Of a stretch of DNA of 64,000 nucleotides, positions 24,921-36,280 are shown in pieces. Within the stretch, counting starts at the first letter, position 1. Each line of letters begins with the position of its first letter. The position numbers and the translations under genes are program-made. Origin of the DNA: Lunularia cruciata (lineage: Eukaryota > Streptophyta > Marchantiopsida > Lunulariales > Lunulariaceae); the NCBI GenBank assembly GCA_948567375.1, contig OX419757.1, positions 40,486,001-40,550,000 of the forward strand. Direction: 5' to 3'. A model generated the notes under the pieces. That model was not told the origin of the DNA. It did not search any database and worked only from the letters and a program-made list of their open reading frames with translations.

Positions 24921-25443
24921 ATATCTCCTTTGAGATATTCAACTTTCCCTTGCTCTTGTCCCCATGGATTTCAATCCCAAGCACCCTCTTTGAAGAACCC
25001 AAGTCCTTCATATCAAACTCCTTACCAAGTTGTGCTTTCAATTTCTCCACCTCAACCATATCCTCCGCAACAATCAGCATATCATCCACATATAGTACCA
25101 AGATGATTAAATCAAGTACTCTAGGTCCATGTAGCTTCTTGAGGTACACACAAAAATCTGATTCACTTCTGTTATATCCATGCTTCAACATGAAAGCGTC
25201 AAATATCATGTACCAAAGTCTTGGACTTTGCTTTAGTCCATATAAAGACTTTTGTAACCTACAAACCAGGTTTTGATTCCTTAGTACCACAAAACCTTCA
25301 GGTTGATGCATGTAAATCTCCTCCTCCAATTCTCCATGTAAAAAAGTAGTTGTAACATCTGGTTGCTCCAACTCCAAGTTATGCAATGCAACTATTGCCA
25401 AAAGTGCACAAATTGAAGAGACTTTTACCACTGGTGAAAACAT
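24817..25443 (-). pseudogene. Copia reverse transcriptase
   Basis: Covers the RT core: FSPVVKVSSICALLAIVA, LEQPDVTTTFLHGELEEEIYM (where the family has DVKTAFLHG), YGLKQSPRLWY, and the catalytic VLYVDDMLIVAED, then FDMKDLGSSKRVLGIEI. One base lost within the ISQRRY-type segment shifts the end of the frame. The N-terminal finger piece is in a different frame at 25472-25675 (KKAIGCRWIFWKKEG). Confidence 0.9.
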
Positions 25444-25471
25444 CTCATTGAATTCAATACCTTCTTTTTGG

Positions 25472-25972
25472 CTATAACCCTTTGCTACAAGCCTTTCTTT
25501 GTATCAATTCTCCACCTGATTTTGGAAGTCCTTCCTTCTTCCAGAATATCCATCTGCAACCAATTGCCTTCTTTCTCATAGGCAAATTTTCAAGTCTCCA
25601 AGTTTGGTTTTTGGCCAAAGACTTCATCTCCTCTTCTATTGCACAATGCCACTTTTGACACTCTTGATCTTGCATTGCCTCTTCATATGATGAAGGCTCA
25701 CCATTCTACGCAAGAAGAGTATAAGTTGTGAATGAATCATCAAATCTCTTTGGAGGCCTCCTATCCCAATTTGAATACCTACATTCATGAATCACTTCTG
25801 GACTTTGCTCTTCTAATGGTTCACTTGGTAGATCTACAAGAGGTGATATCTCTTCATTTCCAAGATCAATATCTATCTTAACAAAATCTGATTGAATTTG
25901 TTTTTTCTTTTCTTCCGCTATAGAAATAGTCTCCATCATACTCTTCTCATCAAAAACTACATCCCTACTCAC
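25472..25972 (-). pseudogene. Copia RT N-terminus and linker
   Basis: The frame 25472-25675 contains EMKSLAKNQTWRLENLPMRKKAIGCRWIF, the start of copia RT. The frame 25706-25972 is the acidic linker between integrase and RT, beginning with a DVVFDE-type segment and ending RPPKRFDDSF. Stops separate the two. Confidence 0.8.
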
Positions 25973-26167
25973 AACAAGACAACACCTTTCTGGATCCCAT
26001 AATCTATATCCCTTTGTATCCTTCTCATATCACAAGAATATACATTTTCTAGATTTGGGATCTAACTTTTTCCGTTGTTCTTGTTGAATATGAACATAAG
26101 CAATGCATCCAAAAACTCTAAGTGAAGAGTAATCAACATGCCGACCTGTCCATTTTTCCATAGGTGT

Positions 26168-26735
26168 CTACCACTCAATAGCAATAGGGTGAAAAATATT
26201 TACCAAATGACAAGCTGTATTTATAGCTTCTGCCCAAAAACTCTTCTCCAATCCGGCATTGCTTAACATACTTCTTGCTTTCTCCAAGAGTGTACAATTT
26301 ATCCGCTCTGCCACTCCATTTTGTTGAGGGGTACCCGGAATTTTAAAGTGATGAATTATCCCTTCACTCTTATAACTTCTATCAAACTCTCTAGATTTGT
26401 ATTCTCCACCATTATCAGATCTCAGACACTTCACTTTCCTTCTAGTTTTCTTCTCCATCATCACCTTCCATTGTTTAAAGATAGAGACGACCTCTGATTT
26501 TTGCTTCATGGTGTAGACCCATACTCTCCTAGAGTAATCATCAACCAAAGACACAAAATATAATGCTCCAGATTTTGAAGCTACAGGTGTAGTGCCCCAA
26601 ACATCAGAATGCACATAGTCTAAAATTCCCTCTGTGCAATGAACTCCTGTGGAAAAGCTTACCCTTTGTTGCTTTCCTATTACACAATGCTCACAGAATT
26701 TTAACTTACAACTTTTAAGGCCTACAACCAGAACC
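26168..26735 (-). pseudogene. Copia integrase
   Basis: The frame 26168-26614 holds the catalytic core: HSDVWGT (Asp), LVDDYSRRVWVY, RSDNGGEY (Asp) and PQQNGVAERI (Glu). Upstream to about 26735 the CEHCVIGKQQR part of the zinc finger and the GAG-pre-integrase end can be read. The remainder, and all of gag, is missing. Confidence 0.9.
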
Positions 26736-26740
26736 CTTGG

Positions 26741-26944
26741 TACATGCGGTCACATAATCGAAGAATTGATACTAATTACAACCAAAGGTAAGGTGTACCA
26801 TTTAGGTTTTGGAGGATTTACATCTTTTTACTTGATATTCTTGGTACATGCGGTCACATAATCGAAGAATTGATACTAATTACAACCAAAGGTAAGGTGT
26901 ACCATTTAGGTTTTGGAGGATTTACATCTTTTTACTTGATATTC
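26741..26944. repeat. 102-bp exact tandem duplication at the copia break
   Basis: The unit beginning GGTACATGCGGTCACATAA is repeated twice with no difference I can see (26741-26842 and 26843-26944). The left unit abuts the copia integrase remnant. It is either a recent duplication or an assembly duplication. Confidence 0.9.
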
Positions 26945-29900
26945 TTGGGTGTCTTCAATACTAATTTGTTGGGTCTACTTTCAATGGTGGCTTGAGGTCA
27001 TTGCAAAGGAGAAGAATTATATAGTTTTGTGTATCACTTTCGTACCATATTTCAGATAAAAAGGTCTCAACCATTTCACAGTATACCTAAATATCGACTT
27101 AAATAGGCATGTTGATAGGTATGGAGATGTACGGAGAATTCATGACAGCTTTTCTTCCAACTTAGATGCTTCCACTTTCCTCCCGCTCATACCTTTATTG
27201 GATCTTTATCACAAAGTTCACCGCTCTACGTTTGAGTAGTCTCTTTAAACTATTTCTAACTTTGGGAGTTGGCCCTTTCTTTGTGCGGGCTCGTAATCCT
27301 CTCTTCTTTGCTCTTAGTATTCTTATTCTCCATCATGCTATTTTTCTTGGCCCGATTTTCTCTTTAAGAAACTTGATCGCATACAAGTTAGCTTTTGGCA
27401 TTCACTGGATACAAGCGGCCTTGACAAAACATGATCAAGTTTTGCAACTCCAAGTATCAACTTGAAGCTATCAGTAACATGAATGAATGTAATTTTGGTG
27501 CTCCCATGAACATTCATGCGGACAAAGTAGACCGGCTCAAGAATCATAAAGACAACCAAAGGTATATACATTTTCGCCTGTACAAAAGCCATTGAAGAGC
27601 GCTCTTCAACTGAGAACACTACAGTATTGAGTCACTCTGGGAAGAACCACTCAAGGAAACAGAATTCGTGAGTCATCAATTATCTACCTCCATCAGTGAT
27701 CACAACAACAGCTCACACCGATGGTACTTGCAAGGTCGCAGTTAACAATACATTAAGCTTGATTACCGTACAAGTTACGATACTTGTTACGACCATCTAA
27801 TTGGTGTTTCATGGCTAAGTAGACACTTGATGATAGCGTCCCGAAAGTGCAAAAGATCCGGTGAAATTTCAGCGTATGATTGAGTTAGTAGTCGAAACGA
27901 AGAGCTTTAGCGTCCGGTGTCGTATGAAACCCTCGAGGTTGACACCTATCACGAAAACTGATCGGATAAACGGATCAGCTCTTGAAGGTCTAACTGCAAG
28001 ACTCAAGTAACTCTGGTACTTCAATTGAACTTGGAAGTAAAGCCCCTTAAGTCTACAATGTCACATGGATTAGTGATAGGATGCAAACTTTTCCACTCTA
28101 CATGAAATTTTAGTTTCTATCTGGGCAGTGTCTCTGTAAAAGATTTTGAAGCTTGCTCTATTGCATATACGAATGTGACTCTCATGATTATAGAGTTAAA
28201 TGCCAAATGCGAAAGGAAAAAAAAACACGAGGCCCCAACAGTCTCAAGTGACCAAGAAAGAAACAGGGTTCGAAGGCACACTCAGGTAAAGTAGAAACAG
28301 GGTTGCAGGGTAATAGGCTTGTGAAACTTAGCAGATGAATAGTGAGACCTTATTCATCAGCAGGTGCAGACTTTATTTATCTTAGGTGCAGTAGGGCATA
28401 TTTCATATCGACTCTATTGGGCTTAGCCCATTTTACCTATTTGGTCTCACCCTTGTACGGCTTGCTTGATGGGGTCTTCCCATCCTTCGTTGTTTCTACG
28501 CGGTCGGCCTTTTTCATCAACGGTCTAGTTTAAGGATAGAGTTTAACTTCTTCCACAATTTTGTCAGCGTGCTTCCAGAGAACAGACGTTGCAGCCTAGG
28601 CCCTGTACTCGCGCGTACCGTTGCTGTGGAGAATTCTTCGAAGGTCGTACGGAATCTCTTGTCCGCAATGTCTGTTTAATTTTCCTTTGCAAAGATAATA
28701 TATTTCACCTGTATTCCGTCGTGAGTTGTCGTCAGAAGTGTGACCACATGTAAGCTGAAGAAATTCCCAATGCAGCGTGCGAACTGAATTGAACCTGCAA
28801 GCCCCCCTACTAAGTGCGTGTCCAATGCATGCCAACCCTTGCCTAACAAATTGTCCAGGACCTGCAAGAACCGCCTACTATAGTAGAGAACCTGCATGGT
28901 TGACAAGAGCCAAGCATAGATAAAGGTATATAGGTACATGAAGAGGCGTTTGTACTATATGTGTTCATGTTAACAGACAGTTCACAACAATTAACATCTA
29001 ATTTGTAATCGCTTCATGAAACCCGGGTAGATATCTACTCCGGATCCGGATCGACGATGCACACTCTTGAGATTTGGACACCTAATAAACAATGCCTGTA
29101 TTTACAATGTGCTTGACCCTGTGGTATAAAAAGTCCGTCACTTGTATACAAGTTCTGATGCAAGTAACGGACTTCTTGACGAGAAATCTCTAGAAATTTT
29201 GCAAGGGGGTTCTGAGTTGAAGTCTTACGTACGGCAAAAGTTACTCCGCTCTGTGTTGCGTACAGAAACTTAAATCTAGCTGGAAATGTCTTCACGGTGA
29301 CTTGCAGGGCTCGGTGGATGTCAAACTTTTCAGCACTGTATTTTCGACATCTCGACAGCAGAGGTCATGCAGCAGAGGAGATATATGTGTCTAGCTACGC
29401 ATTTCTGAAATACACCAAGACTAATTCAAATATTTCTTTCAGATCATTATGCTGCATGCTGCTGTCTGCTAGTTCCAGGATTTTGACCTCGATTAACTGG
29501 TTAGCCATGAGTGCTGGACCTGTAGCTTGTACATTATTACCCAGCGAATATTTCAATTCTGTCTTAACCAGACTGCATGAACAAGATCAATCTCCATCGT
29601 ATTACACCATGTCGCGAATATCTGCTGTCTGTGCTTTGCCGTAGAATCGCAACGCTTTACAACACCGAGAGAAAAGATGGAGAGAAGTGGGGGGAGGGGG
29701 GAGAGAATCACTTTCAAATGACCAAAGCTCTCTCCGCTTTTTAATTAGAGAGTGGCTTTCATTGTTGTAGCAGTGACTGCCTCTACGGTGGAGCGAAGAC
29801 CGTGATGTAGAAGCGATACATAAAGAGGGATGAGTTTATTTCTTTGGCTTACACCGCCCTTTTGGATTTCTTTAAAAAAAATGAGGTTTCCTTTATCGTT

Positions 29901-32860
29901 TCTTGCGCCGTACTTTGTGATCTTCGTGCTCAGATATATGTTCCCTCATTCTTGTCATTGATAATTAAACAATGTGAAGGTCGTCAGCGAAGCGCAAACT
30001 TTGATGCTTCCGCATGTACGTTACATGGCACTCTTTGTGGACTCAGTGTCCAGGTCTAAAGCTCTGGCTCTCTCGGGGTTAAGCGCTCTAGACTGTCCTG
30101 TTAGGAAGGCTAAACCAGATAGCTCAAGTCTAGATTTCGCAATCTAAGACCTTCTTAACTGGCAAGTTCTACAATTGGAACATGTGCCCGAAAGCGGCAT
30201 CAAGTACTGCGAAAATCAACTGCAGGAAACCTGAAAGTATGACAAATTTGTGACCTTTATGGAGCAACATGCGCCTTCACCAGTAGGCAGTCGAAGTCTG
30301 ATTTCACCTGTAATTTCGTCACCTGTGATTTCAAATCCATTGTTTTTCAGTACTGTGAACCCGTACTGATATACTTCATCTTGAAATCAAAGTTCAGGTT
30401 TGCAAATATTACACAAACTTGAACTTATGGTCTCTCGATCAAACATCCCTTCTTACAGTCTATCTCCCCGTGTGATACTCTGTAAGATGCGTCGTCAGAT
30501 TCTCCGGGGAGTTCGACATGTGTAACGCCGCCTTCATGAGCCCGAAACTTCTATCGTAACTTGACGTAAGGGTTCAGAGTGTATGTTTTACCACTTCAGC
30601 ACTTGCTAAGGCGGAATTGAGTACAAGACATGGGAAATTTGTGAATCAAAATTGACCATCCTGCATCACTCCTTGTCAAGATCCCGTCAGATCTTTTTGA
30701 ACACCTTACTCCTTTTCATCTTCTGATCACGGACAAGAGCTGAACCGTGGACGTGAACTATTCTAACATTACAGTAGTTATCCGACTCCTTACCTTGTTT
30801 CATTGCAAAACATAGGAGATTGGAGGCTATTCTCTCTTATAGACCCACCGCTTCACCTGAATTTTACTATCCTAACAGGAGATGTGGAGACTGGCCTCTT
30901 TTAGACTGCATATGGCATTCTTAGGAGGTTCTCTTTGCCGTAGTCTGTCTTCTCTGTAGGACAGAGCCTTGCCTTGACGAACGGGCCGGATACCGGATGT
31001 TGTTTTGAGTGCCGACTTTACTTTTAAATCTGTATCGAAATCTTTTATTCTAATGGTTGGTTGACCCTGCTGCACTCCTGAACGGTGAGCTCCACTTGCT
31101 CGTCCACAGAAAGTTAACAGGAAGTATATACTATATTTTAGAGTGAATCTATTCAAGCGTGGGTTCCGTGATCCAAACTAAACTAGAATTTCACTCCTTG
31201 ACGATTGAGATCTTACACCACTACTGTAATCACTTCAATTGCAGGCCTGCATCCCGTGCTAACTACCCGCATGGGTGCTTGAAGGGCAGACGAACGGACG
31301 GCAGCCTTAAGTACAGGAATGCTGAAAAGAACTTTAATGAGTCGACCACTTGACTCCCACATTTGATTGGCCATGAGTTGGGTTTGAGCTTGAATTGTGT
31401 TAACCTTTCATGCTACGGGGTATAATCTCTAGTCTTCACTCGTTGTCACGCGTGCCCCAAAGAGATGTTGTTACGGACTACCAAGATGAGGTGTACGATT
31501 ATCATTGTAATGGTATTATCTGCTCTTGAAATTGTTATCTTGAAGTATGTTCAGTTTTGTGGTAACAGTCCCCCAACTTAAACAGATTAAGTGCTCATGA
31601 GGAACTTCAGGACTCGGTATGCGACAGATTGGTGCTCAATCTCTCATTGCTTCCTAACAACGGTTACCTGAGACTATAACTAATACTCCGCTCTCGCAGG
31701 AGTTGAGAAACTCTCATTCACCACTTCCCAACTGGTAACCAAAATCATGTCCCTACCTGTCAACGATCAGTTTCCAACCTTGTTGAGGATCTTCTCCGAA
31801 GAAAATTCGGAGTAGAATTTTGGTTGCAATGGGCAAAGAGCTGTGACACTTAATGTTCTAAAGTACAACAGACGTCATTATGCCGGAATCATGACCACAA
31901 TGCCGATGTGTGCGGGCCTGGAACGAAACACTTAATAAACAAGCGACTGCGCTTGCTGACAGGTTTTACGTGTACCGATTGAAACTTGGAGACCAATTTC
32001 TGGAAAGAGCGTTCAAGAGAGCTATTTCAGAAGATATTGACAAACCATTCATTGACAAATTCAGGCAAACATCATCCGCTAATAAAATCTTCTCCTCATG
32101 AAACGAGTTCATACAAAGCGCAGCATACTAATCACCGAAAAGAGAGATCAAGGATTATATATTGTTGACCCATACCGATACACAGTCACTAGATGCATCA
32201 TGCACAATGACTTGCCCGCTTCTTTATTTGCGGAAATGATCATGACTTACTAAAACCGACAGTGAAGTCCTTATAGCAAGAAAAACTATCAAATACGTCA
32301 GACAAATATCTCGGACCTGGAATCCAGGTTTACTCAAATTGCGTCAAATCGGTGGCTCATTATTCTAATCATGTTATTAGTGCAATCAATATCAATCCTC
32401 AGAATTGTGTCATTGTGTTGTCTACCATGATTAGTCCGAAACCTGCGATCCGTTTGATTGTCCCCTGTCGAATCGTACAGCAGATCCAAAACATCAAGAA
32501 CACATCTGTGTCCAGAGGACTGGAAAGGTGATCAAAACTAGTGCCTGTCATAATTCTCTTTCCAGGCAAACCAAAGGCTCTCTACAAATGGTTTAAGAGT
32601 ATCAACAACACACTTGCTATGGTTTCCAACCCTTGCTACAAAATATACATTCTCTGTATATGACTGGCTACTTCAGCCATTTTTTTTCTTGATTATTGGT
32701 ACCTCTTATACACCTGGATGATAACCAGCGAGACTAGCTCATGTATCAGTTGTTATCTAAAGTCACTTATCTCCTCTCGCCCGGGCATAAGCCTCGGAAC
32801 AATGAATACTTCAACAATTATATCAATTTGTTAAAACTCACCACGTGTCTAATGTATAGT
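26945..32860. other. Low-copy DNA left of the Mid1-like gene, no gene recognised
   Basis: Mixed-composition sequence with no transposon signature except the dispersed repeat at 28374-28492. Frames of 60-115 codons occur on both strands (for example 29297-29644 plus, 27338-27619 minus) without recognisable motifs. The part nearest 32860 should contain the 3' UTR of the adjacent gene. Unrecognised exons are possible. Confidence 0.4.
28374..28492 (+). repeat. Dispersed repeat R, copy 1
   Basis: A stretch of about 120 bp containing TATTGGGCTTAGCCCATTTTACC and GCTTGATGGGGTCTTCCCATCC. It recurs inverted at 41753-41866 and 42119-42236, with partial copies near 23115 (plus) and 43845 (minus). It is non-coding. 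It could be the end of a SINE or an LTR. Confidence 0.75.
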
Positions 32861-35800
32861 CTACAGTATTGGAGGTGTATATCCCATGCTATTGAGGTCT
32901 ATATATTGAGAGGGCTGTTGTCTATTTCTTTCGACTTTTAAAGCTGCAACAACAGCTGCAACCGCCACTGCCAGCAACACGACTAGAACAACTGTTACAG
33001 CGGTGCGCCTATTCTTATGGGGCTTCTCCGCTTCAACCTGATTCCATTTCCACGTTTCTAGTGATCCCTTGTGCTTCGCACCCCCAGCTTCGCTAAGGAG
33101 GGTTTGCAGGCCACCCTGGTGTAACATCAGGAGAGGACGAAGTTTCAAACCGTGTGGGTAAGCTAAGTTCACAAAATTGAAAACAGGAAACCTAAAAATG
33201 GCCAAAATGACATCATGATATTCAGTTGCGTACTCACTTGCAGTATGCCCGAGATTGTTTGAGCGATTTGCGCGACGATCTGTTCATGTATGTTCTTTGG
33301 ATGGTTCTTCTTACTGCACCACGCGCATTTTGTCTCATCATTGGGCACATCACACACACCGGTAAACCCTGGCACTGACTCTTCAGCAAATAGATCACAG
33401 ACAGGCTTGTCCCAAATGTTCTGAAACACCTCTTTCGCAGTCGATGATGACATATTTGTACTGAAACCATCTGAAGTTGTCTCCTTAATACTTGTCATGA
33501 CCTGTTCGAAACAGCAACAGAGATCCGCCAGTAATTGATGTCTGTCATCCTCTACAGTCATCCATTGGGCACTATGGCCCAGCATATACAATCCAAACTT
33601 GACAGAAGGCTCAATATCTTTTAACAAATAAACTGAAGGTGCACATGAAATCATAACACGGTAAGACTATTCAGCAGTAATACCTCTCCGAAGGTTGCAG
33701 GCTGGCCGCACCCACAAGTTTCTGTAATGGCGTGACACATTTTCCTGCAAGGCAACCCTAGACTGGCAGTTTGAAGCATTCGTGGTACTGCGAGCTGTAA
33801 AGCTGCAACTGGTGTCGACTTCTTCAAAGAAACTGACGTTATCATCGGCTGAAGAGAGAAAACAACGATGATTAGTACCAAGAAGGGAGTGGCCACAACA
33901 ATACATCGGGCTGAATCTTCAAGTAGAACTGATATCTTCTGTGATTGACTAGGATAAACCACGTGCTTGAGGCAGAAGACGTCACCCAGTCGCAGTCGTC
34001 AGAATATCATAGGTAATGGCTTCAAAAACGAGTTATAGCCCTTTACTACGACCCTTTGCAAACGAATAAACTTGCCTAGCATCTGGTGATTCAACGCAAT
34101 ATGATGAAGGTATCATGTCTAGCTATGTCCATGCTCTCGGTACAGGTCATTAACGACCGTCCCGGACATACAGGAAACACTGAAATGGCCTCTGTATGCG
34201 AATCGACGAGTGAAAGCCAGCAAGGACAGGAAAGTAGGGTTTAAAGCAAGGACAACAGCCTGACTTTCTAAAGCAAACAGAAAGACAAGCTGCGAAGGGT
34301 TAGAAATCTCAGAAAACAAGTTGAGACTATACCAGGATTTCGTCCACGACTTTATCAAAAGTCCCGCATGCAGGTACTGTTTGGGCACACCAGAACTTAT
34401 GAAGTGCAGAGTAGCAGTTTGGACATGGTGGTTCACCTGTTCGTGACGTTCAACCAGGAACTTGCTTCTCAATAATGTAAAATTCTCAAGGTGTGCCATC
34501 TTGTACTCACATTTGATTCATTTGCAACGGAACACTCAAAATCGGAACCCGTCATTCAATGGGTGTCGGATTCTCACATAACACAAATTGAGCTACCCTT
34601 AATATTTAGAGTTAAGGACTGGCAGCTACCATTATGTGCACACTTCTTTGGTAAGATTGCAATCATCTGGAAAACGAACAGCACAGTTCACCAAACATAT
34701 AAAGCGACAATGCGTTCAGAGCATATACCGTTATCTCTTGTAAGTCTTTCCTTCATGACAGAATCCGGATCCTTGTGAATTCCTTCAAGCGCCTCCATTT
34801 CATAGGCACAGTCCACACGCTGATTATAAGCTTTGCACAATCTTGCGTAATCTGAATTTTCGGGTATTTGTACGCAAGAATCGGAACCTCCAAAAACATT
34901 GCATCGAGGGCCTCCTCCAACATCAACTAAAGCATTTCCAATCTTCTTCAGAATCAGTTTTTGAGACGATAAAGGAAGTGCTGTTGCAGCTCTCAACGCA
35001 TACTCTAGCTTCTCAATAGACGACCAATCTGCGTCAAGTTCCAACAACATACCATCTAAGAATAGATCCAACCTTGAAGAGCTGATATCAGTTACTCAAA
35101 CGTCAGTGACATCCTTTCAATCGTTTGAGGATTAGCGATGATCTGATGAGCAGGTAACTCCATAAAATTATCAATCCTCGACAATTTTCTCCATGTTATG
35201 TTGTTCAACATAACATGTCCAGAACAACCTGTATGGAATATAGTCGCAGACCTAAGATCACAGGCCTGTTCGTTTACAGGTAGGGTTGACTTTACGAATT
35301 TCGAGTGGACAGTTTATGATTCTTCTGTCAAGGCTCATATTGAAATTCGAAACATTCAGCCTAAGCCAAGTCGATAGACTCGTATAAGTCAAGTCATTGC
35401 AGAGATAGGGAGTTGGATATTTGACCCCACAAGAAGATTGACCGGTGAAACTTTGCAACATTCTGCCAACTGGTCTGAGTGAAAGGCAAAATCGTAATGC
35501 TTGACCAGTCCCTATTACTCAGAGTCGTCAGTAATAATCAAGTGACTTCTTGGCAAATAAATCAAATCCAGATTCTAACTTTACAGATGCACTTGATAAA
35601 CCAGAAGCTAGAGAAGTTACTCAAATATGAGATCAGAGGTTGCAATAACCATACATGCGAAACTTCCCGATATAGCTTTGATTGACAAACTTTGACAGGC
35701 GCGCGAGAAGAACAACAACAGGGAAATTCAAGTTTTAAATAGCACACGAGATCTCCGCATTGAAAAGGCTAGGGTTTCCAAGTAATGACCAAGACATGAC

Positions 35801-36280
35801 ATGACGCAGAAACTAAATCTGACAAAGGAGTCCTAAGTATGATCAAGAGCCAAACAATTCTATGAACATCACGCTTAAGGTTACACCCTGTAATTATCTG
35901 TGCAGTCAAAGTAAATAAAAGAAATCTTCAGAATGATTTACTCAGGAGTTTAATTTCTCCAGAAAACAAAGAACCTGACTGGAGAATACTGCTCCTCAGC
36001 CGAACCTCACTTTCTCGATCAATACTGAGGCACCGACAATTCCTTGGAAAATTGCACGCAGTAAATCAACCTGCGGCATCTAGAAAGGTATAGAGAGAAC
36101 ACTTGCAGCTGATTATCGTATTTGCTAGGAAAATCGATCGACAACATCATTACGGAAACTCAAATTCTTTAGGAGGAACGCACCAGGTGTCTCCTCTGGA
36201 ACAGCAATCGTGGCTTGGAAAATGCAGAAACTGAACCACAGTCTTAGTACAAATCGCTGTAAACAATATTGAATCCTCAT
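32861..36280 (-). CDS. Mid1/NALF (FAM155)-like or folate-receptor-like CRD membrane protein
   Basis: I assembled a spliced minus-strand gene from consecutive GT/AG-bounded pieces: 35296-35474, 34729-35228, two tiny uncertain exons (34644-34666, 34511-34534), 34333-34436, 33684-33848, 33238-33501, 32861-33115 (stop). Phases agree across the last four exons. A 5' exon starting at ATG 36280 begins MRIQYCLQRFVLRLWFSF..., a good signal peptide; its link to 35474 is unsure. The ectodomain is rich in Cys and N-glycosylation sites. The CRD reads CPNCYSALHKFWCAQTVPAC, then GLPCRKMCHAITETCGCG, then KPVCDLF and CAWC. This is the C-x2-C...WxC...P-x-C / C-x3-C pattern I associate with Mid1 and NALF, auxiliary subunits of Cch1/NALCN cation channels. 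One TM helix (TAVTVVLVVLLAVAVAAVVAAL) and a 24-residue tail end the protein. Two reading-frame inconsistencies (near 35090 and 34510) suggest base errors or early decay. It is the only convincing host gene seen here. Confidence 0.72.

Larger units (their letters stand above)
23787..26740 (-). mobile_element. Ty1/copia retrotransposon, 5'-truncated
   Basis: The minus strand shows the copia order integrase, then RT, then RNase H, then a polypurine tract and 3' LTR. Gag and the 5' LTR are absent. Homology ends abruptly near 26740 at the first unit of a 102-bp tandem duplication. The sequence type (VDDMLIVAED; SDNGGEYKS; PQQNGVAERIN) resembles the Tork/Tnt1-like plant lineage. At least three frame breaks are present. 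Confidence 0.9.

Noticed and set aside
33234-33470. 78-codon minus-strand ORF (MVSVQICHHRLRK...)
   Set aside because: It is out of frame with the Mid1-like exon 33238-33501, whose Cys pattern and splice phases fit the neighbouring exons.
35562-35747. Cys-containing minus-strand ORF as an extra exon of the Mid1-like gene
   Set aside because: No splice sites that keep phase with 35296-35474 could be found; left out of the model.
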